Shown here: in pieces, positions 16,536 through 26,731 of the stretch
Layout of the letters: the number at the start of each line of letters is the position of its first letter
Position numbering within the stretch: the stretch's first letter is position 1
Assembly (NCBI RefSeq): GCF_903819335.1
Contig: NZ_CAIJDE010000059.1
Span: 1-48,951 of the forward strand
Length of the DNA: 48,951 nucleotides
Reading direction: 5' to 3'
Source of the DNA: Flavobacterium panici
Lineage (GTDB): Bacteria > Bacteroidota > Bacteroidia > Flavobacteriales > Flavobacteriaceae
The notes under the pieces: generated by a model
Databases searched by the model: none
What the model saw: the letters and a program-made list of their open reading frames with translations, nothing else
Told to the model about the DNA's origin: nothing
Made by a program: the position numbers and the translations under genes

Positions 16536-17396
16536 CTAAACAAACTGCGGATTATTCGCGATAACATCTTCTTTCTCTAATGCGCTTTTGATTTGCATAT
16601 ACCAATACGGAAATATTTTAGAGAGCCGAAGTTCAATTTCATCAACAACATATTTTTCATATTTTTTCATTCCAAAAAAATGAGAATACCCAATAGTATC
16701 GGCGTATTTTCCTTGCTCTGTTATGTTTTCTCCTTTTAATAGTATTGCAGGATTATTGTTTTTATAGTTCAGTAACGATGCAAGAGTATATTGTTCTATT
16801 AAAATGCAGGTTTCATAACCTTCTTCTTTCAATGCAGAAAAGTTGTTTTGATTTTCAAGATATATTTTCTCTAAATCATAATAGCTTTTTATAAATTCAT
16901 CACGGAGTTTGAGATCGTTAAAACCAAAAATTCCGCAATTATAGGAATAGCCTAAATTGGGATGCCAATAAGGTAAGTTATTGGTGTATTTATTAAAAAA
17001 TTCTACCTGCTTCTTATAATGAATTTCATAAGTATCTTCTTTGCGTTCTACTATTACATCATCAAAACTAAAATCTATTTTTTTCTTAATAAATATGTCA
17101 GTGTCTACGTGAACAAATGGTTTTGTCTGCAGTTCCATGGCATTAATTTTAGATTTCATCCAAAGTTCTATTTTGTTGTCATTGTTCACTTTGGTAACAG
17201 CACAAGGAAGCATATACAGGAACTTAAAGCCTATTTCATCTACATAAAGTTCAATTTCATCATACCACATATGGCTGTATAATATACTTAGAGCTGTCAT
17301 GTAGATCGTTTCCTTTAGTTTGTCTCCCATATCCCATCTGTTATTCATAATAGGAAGTACATCAAGGCTATAAATGATCTTGTGTGTTTGTTTCAT
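16536..17396 (-). CDS. DUF6734-like putative glycosyltransferase, copy 2
   Basis: A 286-residue protein, clearly paralogous to its upstream neighbour (about half the residues identical by eye, same block order: IIYSLD, NNRW, KETIY-TALSILYSH, KFLYMLPC, WMKSKI, GYSHFFG, FPYWY). A DTD triad at 98-100 in PFVHVDTDIFI, with a hydrophobic strand before it, matches the DxD metal/nucleotide-sugar site of GT-A glycosyltransferases. GYSYNCGIFGF at about 160 resembles the acceptor-side region of the same fold. I associate it with the DUF6734 family. There is no signal peptide, so it is cytosolic or particle-loaded. It lies 40 nt upstream of the DUF4157 gene, in the region where other eCIS loci carry cargo genes. 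Confidence 0.6.
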   Translation of the reverse strand: MKQTHKIIYSLDVLPIMNNRWDMGDKLKETIYMTALSILYSHMWYDEIELYVDEIGFKFLYMLPCAVTKVNNDNKIELWMKSKINAMELQTKPFVHVDTDIFIKKKIDFSFDDVIVERKEDTYEIHYKKQVEFFNKYTNNLPYWHPNLGYSYNCGIFGFNDLKLRDEFIKSYYDLEKIYLENQNNFSALKEEGYETCILIEQYTLASLLNYKNNNPAILLKGENITEQGKYADTIGYSHFFGMKKYEKYVVDEIELRLSKIFPYWYMQIKSALEKEDVIANNPQFV

Positions 17397-17415
17397 ATAC
17401 AGCTATTTATAGTTT

Positions 17416-18243
17416 TTAAAAGATACCTTCTTTCTCTAATGCATTCTTTACTTCTTTGTACCAATACGGAAACAGTTTAAAAAGCCTGTTTTCTATTTCC
17501 TGAACAATGTCACTTCTATATTTTTTTTGACCTACAATGTGTGAGTAACCCATTTTATCTGCCAGCTGAAAATTTTCGAACAATGTTTTTTTCCACAGCA
17601 ATAACGTTGGTTTAATATTATGATGAGCTAATAATGACGCAAGATTATATTGTTCTAAAACAATGCAGGGCTCTATTTTTGCTATTTTTGGATTATGATT
17701 TTTTATAAAAATTTCTTCTAAATCATAAAAAACTTTTAAAAACTGGTCCCGAAGTTCCAAATCTCTAAAACCTAATACACCACAGTTAAATGCATATCCT
17801 AAATCTGGTTTCCAATGGTCTAAATGTTGAGTATATTTATTAAAAAAATCTACACGGTATTGGTACATGCCGTATAATTCGTAATCGTTTTGTTCAACAA
17901 TTACTTTATCAAAATCAAAATTTATTTTTTTCTTTATAAAGACATCATTGTCAAGATGCACAAACGGTTTGGTTTGTTTTTCCATCACATCAATTTTCGA
18001 TTTCATCCAAATAACTTTGTCTTTATTACTGTTAATTTTAGTAACTCTGCAGGGAAGCATATAAAGAAACTTATACGCAGTGTCATCAGCATAAAGTTCG
18101 ATATCCTGATACCATAAATGGCTGTATAGTATACTTAATGCAGTCGAATAAATCGTTTCTTTAAATTTATTCCCTTGATTCCATCGATTATTACTAACAG
18201 GAAATGCATCTAAGCTGTAAATTATTCTAGGCTCTTCCTTCAT
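17416..18243 (-). CDS. DUF6734-like putative glycosyltransferase, copy 1
   Basis: A 275-residue protein, tandem paralogue of the 286-residue protein 19 nt downstream. The DxD motif is DND at 98-100 (PFVHLDNDVFI), at exactly the same position as in its paralogue. GYAFNCGVLGF and GYSHIVGQKKY are also conserved. Its ATG overlaps the stop of the 192-residue gene by 4 nt, showing translational coupling. Both copies keep the presumed catalytic residues, so neither looks decayed. Possible roles are glycosylation of eCIS components or cargo inside the producer, or glycosylation of a target-cell molecule after delivery. The sequence does not decide between these. Confidence 0.6.
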   Translation of the reverse strand: MKEEPRIIYSLDAFPVSNNRWNQGNKFKETIYSTALSILYSHLWYQDIELYADDTAYKFLYMLPCRVTKINSNKDKVIWMKSKIDVMEKQTKPFVHLDNDVFIKKKINFDFDKVIVEQNDYELYGMYQYRVDFFNKYTQHLDHWKPDLGYAFNCGVLGFRDLELRDQFLKVFYDLEEIFIKNHNPKIAKIEPCIVLEQYNLASLLAHHNIKPTLLLWKKTLFENFQLADKMGYSHIVGQKKYRSDIVQEIENRLFKLFPYWYKEVKNALEKEGIF

Positions 18244-18818
18244 AAAATATTTTTTTTAATAGTATGAATTAAGTTTTTCTCTTCCAGAAAAGTTACATTG
18301 TTGTACAAAGAAGCTTTTCGGCTGTGTTTATATAATCGTCTCCATTCGTAATTTATTCCTGCTATTTTCGAGGTTTTTAGATGTATCTCATTATTATGAA
18401 ATTTTTTCATTTCATTAAATGAGGAGTGCCATACCATTTTGCCCAAAAGAGGTGATTGGGTAAGGCTTAATCTCGAAAAATCATTTGGAAAATTATCTAC
18501 ATTTATTTCCTTGCCATAAATTTTGAATTTATAAACCAATGTTTCTCCGTTTTTGGTTCTGTAAAATTTAGAGGTGTATCTCTTTATGTCAACTTTATGC
18601 TTAATTGGGTTTAAATCTTCTTCGTTTTCATACATTATATCCAAATCATTTACGCGCATTTGATAGTACTGACGAAGGTTCAAATAATCGGCGATTCCTC
18701 CGCAAAAGGCGATTTTCGATAAATCAAGATTATCGAATACAAATCCTAACGCTTTTTGCTGTTCAATAAAAATATTTTTTTTATCGTATTCTAAAAAAGA
18801 GGCATTCTCAATATTCAT
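18240..18818 (-). CDS. putative nucleotidyltransferase-fold protein in eCIS locus
   Basis: A 192-residue protein. FCGGIADYLNLRQ (38-50) followed by RVNDLDIMY (55-63) matches the nucleotidyltransferase-fold pattern of a Gly-Gly motif, a helix, then Asp-x-Asp. A later acidic residue (EINVDNFPNDF) could complete a metal site. The rest is basic and helical (MVWHSSFNEMKKFHNNE, YEWRRLYKHSRKA). The known family handles NMP transfer to proteins, antibiotics or RNA; the substrate here is unknown. It starts 11 nt after the tape measure gene and overlaps the first glycosyltransferase-like gene by 4 nt, so these form one coupled cassette. Moderate confidence in the fold, low in function. Confidence 0.5.
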   Translation of the reverse strand: MNIENASFLEYDKKNIFIEQQKALGFVFDNLDLSKIAFCGGIADYLNLRQYYQMRVNDLDIMYENEEDLNPIKHKVDIKRYTSKFYRTKNGETLVYKFKIYGKEINVDNFPNDFSRLSLTQSPLLGKMVWHSSFNEMKKFHNNEIHLKTSKIAGINYEWRRLYKHSRKASLYNNVTFLEEKNLIHTIKKNIL

Positions 18819-18829
18819 ACTTTTAATTT

Positions 18830-20587
18830 TTACCAGTTAACATATATGATTCGTTTTTTCCAGGCCAATTTTATAATGCTCAAATTCCAGCTTAATTTGT
18901 CTAATAAAATATCTTGTGTTTTTCGCTCTATAATTATTACAGGGCTGTCGTCTCCATTAATGTTCAGTTTTCCCGGGCGCTGCAAAAATTCGTTTTGCAG
19001 CAATTCTGCCGATGATGTTTTCATTATATCCCAATTGCTTAATACCGCCTGAAGCATTGCTTCTCCTTCTTTTTTCATTTCTTCAGAGAGTACAATGTTT
19101 CTTTCAATAGGCTTGGCTATTGGAATATTACATAAGAATTTTTCGAAGGCCATAGCGTTCTCATAATCCTGTTCTTTTCCTGTGGCTATATAATGCAAAA
19201 GGTGCGTGGCAACTTCGGGATTATTTATAGTATTGTCTTTATTGAGCAGTTTGCAATTATCAAAAAGAGATTTCAAAAAGGGATGAATCAATACTAAACC
19301 TGCATTGTCAAGATATAATTCGCTAATATCTGCAGCTAATATCTCTTGTTCTTTTTCTTCTTTTTCAAAAGAAAGCTCTTTTTTATCGATTACTTCTTCG
19401 TGATTATCCGGAGTTTTTTCTTTTGAGTTATTTGATAATGATTCGACATTTTTATCGTCGCTGTGAATATTTGCCTCTTTGTTTTTTGACAAAATCAATT
19501 CCGAATCGGGCGTTGACTTTTCATTATTTTCCTGAATTTTTTCTGATTCTATTGTTGTTTCAGTTTCAGTTTTTATTTCTGTCTCTGTCTCCGTTTTTAT
19601 TGGTGTTTGGTTTTTTGGGAAAGTTTCTATTTCTCTTTCTGTTTTTATTTCCGTTTTTTTCTCTTTTAAAATAACGTTGTCTAGTTTTTTTTCGATAATC
19701 AAAACAATAGCATCAAGATTAGCCAGCAATTCGAGTTCGTTTTGGCTTTCAATCTGATTTTCAATTTCTTTTAGAAAAAGTTCTTTGTGTTCTAAAAAGT
19801 TGTTCTTTTTATGAAATTCAAATACACTGCAAATCAATCTGGAAAGCTTTTGTTTTACAATTGCATTTTTTGTTTCCAAAAGACTTAAAACAACTATTTC
19901 CCAGATTAAAAATCTTTGATTCGGGATCAATTGATTTTTTGCAATACTGGTTTCAATGTGTTTTTTTATTTCCTCAATCCTGATTATTTTGGCATTGCTG
20001 TCGGCACTGTTTTTTTTAAGCAATATTCCTTTTTTAATAATTGTTACAATTTGGCTGTCACTAAATTGTTTGATAAACCTTGTTCTTATAATTGGTTTTT
20101 GGACTGCATTTGTCCACTTAAAAAGAAAGGTTTCTTCACTTAAGATTTTATCAAGCGTAGTGTCTTCTACTATTTTGAAATCAGGGTTTAAGGTTGTCCA
20201 CCAGGCATTTGTACCAGTTTCCAGGAAATAAAAAAAGCTTTCTATTTCTTTTTCTTGTGGTTTGATGACTTTATAGCCTTCTATATTTGCATCTTTTTTT
20301 TCAAAAACTTCTTCAACTTGTTTTGTGATTTTGTTTAGGATTTGTCCTTTAAAATCCTCAAAATCCAAATTTTGATTGATGGAAATATCAAGATTAAGTT
20401 TATCTAATTGTATGCTGTGCGAAGGATTTTTTGAATCTAATTCATTAAAATAATTTTCTAAAAACGAGAATATTTCCTTTTGCAAAAACGCATCAATATT
20501 GTCCTTGAGATAATACCCTTTTTCTTTAGAATTGGTATTTATCTCAAGGAAAACTTTATTGATTATATGTTTATTTGAATTTACCAT
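18830..20587 (-). CDS. contractile injection system tape measure protein
   Basis: A 585-residue protein of the CIS tape measure family. The N-terminus (HIINKVFLEINTNSKEKGYYL... and IQLDKLNLDISI, 6-70) and the C-terminal block match the family. The C-terminal block includes ELYLDNAGLVLIHPFLKSLF, LLHYIATGKEQ, LCNIPIAKPI, a VLSNWDIMKTSSAELLQNEFLQR-type segment, KLNINGD and DILLDKLSWNLSIIKLAWKK. A Lys/Glu/Thr low-complexity stretch (about 310-350) forms the variable middle. The protein occupies the tube lumen and sets particle length. It overlaps the end of the PKD gene by 17 nt and is followed by the 192-residue gene after 11 nt. Confidence 0.85.
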   Translation of the reverse strand: MVNSNKHIINKVFLEINTNSKEKGYYLKDNIDAFLQKEIFSFLENYFNELDSKNPSHSIQLDKLNLDISINQNLDFEDFKGQILNKITKQVEEVFEKKDANIEGYKVIKPQEKEIESFFYFLETGTNAWWTTLNPDFKIVEDTTLDKILSEETFLFKWTNAVQKPIIRTRFIKQFSDSQIVTIIKKGILLKKNSADSNAKIIRIEEIKKHIETSIAKNQLIPNQRFLIWEIVVLSLLETKNAIVKQKLSRLICSVFEFHKKNNFLEHKELFLKEIENQIESQNELELLANLDAIVLIIEKKLDNVILKEKKTEIKTEREIETFPKNQTPIKTETETEIKTETETTIESEKIQENNEKSTPDSELILSKNKEANIHSDDKNVESLSNNSKEKTPDNHEEVIDKKELSFEKEEKEQEILAADISELYLDNAGLVLIHPFLKSLFDNCKLLNKDNTINNPEVATHLLHYIATGKEQDYENAMAFEKFLCNIPIAKPIERNIVLSEEMKKEGEAMLQAVLSNWDIMKTSSAELLQNEFLQRPGKLNINGDDSPVIIIERKTQDILLDKLSWNLSIIKLAWKKRIIYVNW

Positions 20588-23500
20588 CAGATGTAAGGTC
20601 TCCTATTTGTATATTTAAATTAGTCAGTATAAAATCGACTTTTGGGAATACTTTTAGCATGCTTGCTAAAAAGTCTTTCAATGATCCGTCCTTATCTGCA
20701 TTGAATTTTATTTCTACGAAACTTTTAAATAAATTATTAAAAAGTAATCCTGCCGGGATAATCAATTTTTCAGATCCTTTAAGTGTTTCCGGATCCTGAC
20801 ATCTTAAAATAGTGTAATACAATGAAGTATTTAGCTTTATAAGTGTTTGTACGGCAGCAATCTGATTTAAATTTTGCAATCTAATGGCAGCAGCAACAAC
20901 CGTAGATATAGAATTGAAATATTCCTGTGTGAACAATCCGGATATTTTAGCATTTGACTTACCGTTGATATAACTCGGAAGATCTTTTTGAACATCAAGA
21001 AATCTGCTTTCAGTATCAGAAATGAAGTTAACAGTTTCCTTATTGAATTTATTTAAAACGGAAGTTTCTCTTAAATTGGTAGTCGTTTCAATTGCCTCTT
21101 TCACAAATAAATCAGCATTGTCAAGACATATATTTACTTCAGGCACTTTTTTAAACTCAATTAATTTTGGCCCATCGGTTACTGAGCCACATTTGCCTTC
21201 GGCAGTTAATGCAACGAAAATAGAAGGTGCATTAAATGAAGAAACTGGCTTTATTATTGGATCTTTTTTATCCGTACTTATTATTTCCTTATCAATTTGC
21301 CAAGTATAAGTTGCGGCATTTACAGAGTTGTTGGTTAAGGTTAGATTTCCCAATGGATCGATAACAAAAGCAAAACTTGCAGTAGGCAGATCTAAAAGTG
21401 AAATTACAAGATTAGATGGTTTGCCGTCGATCAAAATCGTTACGCTTGTTACACCCGAAGGAACACCAGCCGGATTAAACTGAACTCCTCCTCTTGTTGT
21501 TACAATTCCTTCTCCAGAAATAACGGCCCCTTTTATATTTGGTTCAAGGGTAAGGATGACCGGTTTATCGTTTCTGCAAAAAGATACTTTGTTTACCAAT
21601 TTTCCATCTACCAGTACTTTTGGGTCTTCAATTTCAAAACTCACAGGATGACTAACTTGAAATCCGCAGTTACCATTGTCTGCATTAAGAGTAACATAAA
21701 ATGTGAATTTTTTTTGCGATTCACTATTGTACTTGTAAGTGTGTTTTATTTCTGTTTTATCATCGGCTACAAGAGTGGTTTTATCCCCAAAATCCCAGAT
21801 ATATTTATTGCCTTCAATATTTTCTCCGGTTACGGTAAAAGTAACTATGGTTTCGTTAACTCCTGAAGGTTTTAAAGGAACAGCAACAAAATCGAATTTT
21901 GGTTTTTCAAAAATGGTAATGGCGCATTCAGTATCAAAATTATTAACTGTAAATGTTATGGCTTGACCTATTAATTCTTTACTGACTAAATTTGGATCAA
22001 AAACAAGTAATCCATATTCATTTACTGTTACTCCTCCGTTTTGATCAGGTCGAACATTAGCTTTTACATAACCTCCTGCGGGAGATACTTTAAAAGGCAG
22101 AGGCGGTGTTTTGCTGTCAAAGCAAATTTTGTCTACAGGTAAAGTAAGTCCTATATTATTTTCGTCACAACATAAATACGGCAGCGAAAAATCAGCAACA
22201 ACCGGATTTAAAATAGGGATACCTTCAGCAAATTTTTCAAAGTCACCGGTTAAAGATAGTCTGCGGCTTTTATTATAATAAGGTATTTTTTCTTCCAGAT
22301 ATATCATTATAAATGTACCGCCGGGAACTACGCCTGCTTTATGCTCGTAACCATGATTTTTGTTGAGGTAATATTGGGTAAACTTCTGGATCGTTTTATC
22401 CTGTTCATCAGCATTTACTGCCAGGATCATTATATTAAATCCCAGTCCGTTTTCTAATCTAATTTGTTGAATATCTTTTAAGGCTTCTTTGTAATTGCGG
22501 CCCTGATGTCCTTCAATTCTATAAAAATCACTGTCAAGATGTATTTCGAGTGGTTTTTTAGTATTCAATAAATCATCATGGTAACTAACATTGTTTTTTT
22601 GCAATCCTAAAATGGTTTTATCAAGATCCCAGGCATTAATAAGCGAATCGTTTACATTATTGTAAAACGGAATGGCTTTTTTGCCCAATTTACCTAATTG
22701 TAAAGAGGGTGTAATTTTTATAACATCGTATAAAGGATTGTAGTTTTCTAATAATTGTGCGCTTCGCAAAATAAGACTGTATATTCTTTGTCTGGCTGTG
22801 TCTTCGCCGTAGCATATATTTATTTCATCTGCTTTTTCTTCTTTTTTCTTTTTTTCTGAATCTTTACTAGGAACGGCATCCTCTGTAAGGCAGTCATTAC
22901 AAGTGCTCAGGCTTTCTCCTGTAAGCAAAGGCGATTTGTAAAAAGCATGGCGGAATTCAAAACAAGGTTCTGTTTTTATTAGCTCGCCCAGCATTAAGTG
23001 TTTTGGAAAAGCATTAATATCTGGAGAACAATAACTATCGTCTATAGTAAGCAGCAATGCTCTGGTTTCGTTGTAAGTATCAACAAGATCGTTAAGAAGA
23101 TCATACAGGTATTGAAAATCGGGAGGAAGTACCGGATTTCCTTCAAAATTAAATAGTTCAGCTATCTTTTTTTGAATAGACTCTGAAATGATTGGCATAT
23201 TTAAGCCTGTCAGCAGCTTATTGTAGCCTTCCTGCAAATTCTTAACAACTTCGTTTTTAAAAATTCCTTTGGTAAAAGTTTGTTTTATGGCATCAAGATG
23301 AACAAAATCTTCTTTTTTAAGTACAATTCTGTTTGATTTTAGGTCTGGTAAATTATAGTATAAATTAGAATAATTGATTTTGCCAATCATACTGTCATGA
23401 TTCATTATTTGTTTGGCAACGTCTTTGCTGACAATTAAAACTTTATAATTGCCTACAATTTCTAATCCCTGATTGTCACACGAAAGGCTTACGCATAGGT

Positions 23501-24017
23501 CAGATTCTTTTTCATAGGACTCCAGATACAAAAGAATTACGGCTTCTTTAAACTCAAATTTTGTATTTGCGGTAAATTCTGCTAAAGAAAAATAAGGGTC
23601 TTTTTCTTTTTTTTGCTGTTCTTCTGTCAAGAGTTCAAAAAGAGGCCATTGCTTGTTTGACCCATCATAAAAAAATGGTTTATAAGCCGCTTTTGTGTTG
23701 TCATAAATTTTGCAATGCGTATAGTTTTTGGAGTCAAAATCGATTTTTTTGTTTCCTAATGCATCTGCCTGATATAATTTAAAAAGATCACCATCTGTAG
23801 TTATACCAGTTCCCTGCGTTATTGAAATGGTTTTTTTATCCGGATCATAAGCCGGATAAAGTCCGCAAACTATACCAACGCCACTCAGGTAAATGCGGGA
23901 CAGGCGATCCTGATCGTCAAAAAAATCTACTACCTCATTAAGGTTTCCTTCTGTAAGTACCTGATTCTTTGTGAATCGACGGTATTGTGTTGTTATTGTT
24001 GAAAGTTTTGCTGACAT
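20571..24017 (-). CDS. eCIS-associated PKD-domain protein, probable baseplate or fibre component
   Basis: An 1148-residue protein. The N-terminus (YRRFTKNQVLTEGNLNEV...RIYLSGVGIVCGL) recalls the start of large baseplate-region proteins in Bacteroidota eCIS loci. A Lys/Glu stretch (KKKKEEKADE) separates it from the rest. A PKD-type beta-sandwich lies at about 705-795 (YIWDFGDKTT...HTYKYNSESQKKFTFYVTL). A second, more diverged Ig/PKD-like region follows (ASFAFVIDPLGNLTLTNNSVNAATYTWQID). The C-terminus is helical. PKD domains mediate extracellular binding, so a surface-exposed appendage or receptor-contact role is reasonable. No signal peptide is present, as expected for particles released by lysis. 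It sits between the Afp12-like baseplate gene and the tape measure gene, where fibre-type proteins occur in other loci. Confidence 0.65.
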   Translation of the reverse strand: MSAKLSTITTQYRRFTKNQVLTEGNLNEVVDFFDDQDRLSRIYLSGVGIVCGLYPAYDPDKKTISITQGTGITTDGDLFKLYQADALGNKKIDFDSKNYTHCKIYDNTKAAYKPFFYDGSNKQWPLFELLTEEQQKKEKDPYFSLAEFTANTKFEFKEAVILLYLESYEKESDLCVSLSCDNQGLEIVGNYKVLIVSKDVAKQIMNHDSMIGKINYSNLYYNLPDLKSNRIVLKKEDFVHLDAIKQTFTKGIFKNEVVKNLQEGYNKLLTGLNMPIISESIQKKIAELFNFEGNPVLPPDFQYLYDLLNDLVDTYNETRALLLTIDDSYCSPDINAFPKHLMLGELIKTEPCFEFRHAFYKSPLLTGESLSTCNDCLTEDAVPSKDSEKKKKEEKADEINICYGEDTARQRIYSLILRSAQLLENYNPLYDVIKITPSLQLGKLGKKAIPFYNNVNDSLINAWDLDKTILGLQKNNVSYHDDLLNTKKPLEIHLDSDFYRIEGHQGRNYKEALKDIQQIRLENGLGFNIMILAVNADEQDKTIQKFTQYYLNKNHGYEHKAGVVPGGTFIMIYLEEKIPYYNKSRRLSLTGDFEKFAEGIPILNPVVADFSLPYLCCDENNIGLTLPVDKICFDSKTPPLPFKVSPAGGYVKANVRPDQNGGVTVNEYGLLVFDPNLVSKELIGQAITFTVNNFDTECAITIFEKPKFDFVAVPLKPSGVNETIVTFTVTGENIEGNKYIWDFGDKTTLVADDKTEIKHTYKYNSESQKKFTFYVTLNADNGNCGFQVSHPVSFEIEDPKVLVDGKLVNKVSFCRNDKPVILTLEPNIKGAVISGEGIVTTRGGVQFNPAGVPSGVTSVTILIDGKPSNLVISLLDLPTASFAFVIDPLGNLTLTNNSVNAATYTWQIDKEIISTDKKDPIIKPVSSFNAPSIFVALTAEGKCGSVTDGPKLIEFKKVPEVNICLDNADLFVKEAIETTTNLRETSVLNKFNKETVNFISDTESRFLDVQKDLPSYINGKSNAKISGLFTQEYFNSISTVVAAAIRLQNLNQIAAVQTLIKLNTSLYYTILRCQDPETLKGSEKLIIPAGLLFNNLFKSFVEIKFNADKDGSLKDFLASMLKVFPKVDFILTNLNIQIGDLTSDGKFK

Positions 24018-24028
24018 GGCAATAGTTT

Positions 24029-26731
24029 TTATAGTGATCCTAAATTCGTTTTTCCTAGTATAATTTTATCTGACAATCGCTCGTTTTCATCGCTGCAGTC
24101 AAAAAGTCGTCCTGTTGGGTAAACATTGTCCAGAACAGTTAACGCTTTAATAAAGCTGATTAATTGAGGTTCTGGCTGCTCTTGATTCAAATCGGTTTTG
24201 GCAAACAAATAGTCTTTGTATGTTTTTTCAAATTGAACAAGCTGGTTTTCTGCAGGGTCTTTTACATCTTTTTCCCTATAGCCAATCCAGCATATTTTTG
24301 CCAGTACGTGAGCGGGTAATTCTTCCTTAATTATTTTTTCGATATAATTTCTAAAATCGGTATTGGCAAATCGCAATGTATATCCCGGCAATACTACACT
24401 TACACGATAGGAGTAGGGATCTATTGGTTCGCAATTATCACATTCATCAGCGCAGATAGGCATGAAAGTATCCGGATTTACGGTTGTTTGATTTACATCC
24501 GGACGAAGCATCATGTGTTCTATCAAAAACATTCCTTCTTCTGTAAAATCTTCTTTCATGAAGTGAATCAAGTCCAGAATCGATTTTTCTAAATCTGCCA
24601 AATTAGTGTAGTATTCAAATCTGCGGGCAATAATGCGGTTCGGGTTTTTCTTGTCTTTAATTGCGGGATTTATAATGTCATAAGAATATTTTCCGGCATC
24701 TGACTTTTGAATTAAAATATTGTCAACAATAGATAAATCTGTTATTGTACCGTTTTTAAATGCCTCTTTTATTTTATATTCCCGAGTCTGAATAATTTGC
24801 AGTACGGCAAAATAAAGCTCCTTATTTGCTGCCGAAGTATCGAAATATTCTGCTGTTGAAGAAAGTACAATTTCCTTATTAGTGTCTACAATACGCCATC
24901 TGTAAACAGATTGATTGTCTGTGTCAATAAAATTGTACATTTCGACAAACGAATTAGAAAGATTCCTGCGACTGTAATCTTTAATACCAATGAGTCTCGA
25001 AATCCTTTTTTCGGCTCCCGAAACATTATTAGTATTCCATAAATTGGCAATGGGTTGTTTGTAATAATCAAAAGCATTGCCGCGCTCTTTGCTTACTATT
25101 TTATAATCTTTCAAAAAGTTTTCTTTGTCACGCAATACAACTTGATCTGTAGTGTTGCCATAAATGGTTTTGTTCACAAAGACGTATTCCGAGAAATTTT
25201 CGGCAAAACGGGACAAGAGGTGATCTAAAATTTTATTTCTTCGTTCAATATTATTATCCTGCTGATCAAAAAGCAGTGCTGTAATCGTTTCATCATTGTA
25301 ATCTTCATATCCGTTTACAATGTCATCAGCGCCTTCAATGTCTTTAACAACTTGCGTAAAAAGGGTTCTGGTCAAATTTCCGCTTACCGAAAGCAATTCG
25401 CTTACCTGACCTAATTGTTTAAAATAACTTCCTAATATCTGATCAAAAAATAAAAGATATCCTTTTAATTGTTTTGCTTTAGCTTTACGTTCAACCGATG
25501 ATCTGGAAGGAAGTCCAACTTCGCCAATACCATAAGTTTCAGGAAAATCATTTTGTATGGTTGTATAAAAATCAGTGTTCAGATATTCGCCATTTGGGAT
25601 ATCTAATTCTTTATCCTGACTGGCGTTTGTTGTAGCTTTGTCTTTTTCTGCTTTTATGGCGTCTAAATAAATTTTTACCTGAGCCTGATTGATATTGAGT
25701 GGCAATAATCCTTTGTTGTAATTGAAAACACTTTTAGCGCAAACAACAGGCTTTTCATAAGGTGAAAGGCAAATAAGCCATTTGTTTTCGAGATCATCAC
25801 CTCCGCAATTCCCTAAAGAAATATCCTTAATCAGTACTACATCTGGAACCGACATTATTATTCTCATGATGTCTGAAAGACGTACTTCGTTTCTCAAATC
25901 GGCCGTAAGTAATTCTTTTGTATCAATAAAACCATTTTCTAAAGATGGACCGTCAAAAATTTCCAAAGTTGAATATCCTTTGTCAATCATTTGTTTTAGC
26001 GAATAAAAATTGACGGTTGTCGATAAGTAACTTTCCAGAGCGTCAATAACATTTGCATGAACCAATTCTTCATCGGCTTCCGTATCTACTTCAATATCTG
26101 CACATATTTTGATAGGGTAGTCTACCACTTTTTTTATTTCAACAAGATCTTCACAAAGGTTTCTGTTTGCATGATACTGCTTTCTTATTTTTTCTTTAAC
26201 AGCTTCTATTTCTGAAGGTTTTGAGCTTTCAAAATCTACATAAAGATCATATAAACCACTGAGCTCAAAAGATTTTCTTAAATTATCTGGCAGGTTTTCA
26301 TAATCCTTAACATCATAAGAAAGTTTATCTTTTTTGCAGTCCACATACACTGTTTTTTTATGTTTTGCAAGCCAGCAGTTTCTAACTCCTTTTATGTCGA
26401 TAAATAGTTTTCTATAATCATTTTGCGTGACTGGACTTGATGACAATACTTCTGAGGCTTTAAAAAACTGTTTTGGAATGCCTTTATTAATGTCATTAGA
26501 TTCTAAGATATTTTCTATTGGGAGATTTAATCTCATCCCAAGATCAGAAATGGCGTAGCAAAGCATCTCCAGCATCGTAATTCCCGGATCATGCTCGTTA
26601 AAATCAGTCCAAAATTTACTGCCAAAAGACTCTATGTATTCGATTCCTTTTTTTCTCAAATAAAAGAAATCCAAATCGTCCTCAGTTGCTGATTTTTTAG
26701 GAATGGTGATATGTTGGTTTAGTATCGACAT
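24029..26731 (-). CDS. eCIS baseplate protein (Afp12-like)
   Basis: A 900-residue protein. The N-terminal signature DFNEHDPGITMLEMLCYAIS (43-62) followed by DLGMR is characteristic of the larger of the two eCIS baseplate wedge proteins (Afp12/Pvc12, gp6-related). Next come long alternating alpha/beta segments and a Cys cluster near the end (MPICADECDNCEPIDPYSYRVSVVLPGY), then LRFANTDFRNYIEKIIKEELPAHV. This tail, which resembles one repeated in such proteins, is commonly involved in wedge contacts. It overlaps the end of the Afp11-like gene by 13 nt, indicating coupled expression and 1:1 assembly. Confidence 0.82.
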   Translation of the reverse strand: MSILNQHITIPKKSATEDDLDFFYLRKKGIEYIESFGSKFWTDFNEHDPGITMLEMLCYAISDLGMRLNLPIENILESNDINKGIPKQFFKASEVLSSSPVTQNDYRKLFIDIKGVRNCWLAKHKKTVYVDCKKDKLSYDVKDYENLPDNLRKSFELSGLYDLYVDFESSKPSEIEAVKEKIRKQYHANRNLCEDLVEIKKVVDYPIKICADIEVDTEADEELVHANVIDALESYLSTTVNFYSLKQMIDKGYSTLEIFDGPSLENGFIDTKELLTADLRNEVRLSDIMRIIMSVPDVVLIKDISLGNCGGDDLENKWLICLSPYEKPVVCAKSVFNYNKGLLPLNINQAQVKIYLDAIKAEKDKATTNASQDKELDIPNGEYLNTDFYTTIQNDFPETYGIGEVGLPSRSSVERKAKAKQLKGYLLFFDQILGSYFKQLGQVSELLSVSGNLTRTLFTQVVKDIEGADDIVNGYEDYNDETITALLFDQQDNNIERRNKILDHLLSRFAENFSEYVFVNKTIYGNTTDQVVLRDKENFLKDYKIVSKERGNAFDYYKQPIANLWNTNNVSGAEKRISRLIGIKDYSRRNLSNSFVEMYNFIDTDNQSVYRWRIVDTNKEIVLSSTAEYFDTSAANKELYFAVLQIIQTREYKIKEAFKNGTITDLSIVDNILIQKSDAGKYSYDIINPAIKDKKNPNRIIARRFEYYTNLADLEKSILDLIHFMKEDFTEEGMFLIEHMMLRPDVNQTTVNPDTFMPICADECDNCEPIDPYSYRVSVVLPGYTLRFANTDFRNYIEKIIKEELPAHVLAKICWIGYREKDVKDPAENQLVQFEKTYKDYLFAKTDLNQEQPEPQLISFIKALTVLDNVYPTGRLFDCSDENERLSDKIILGKTNLGSL

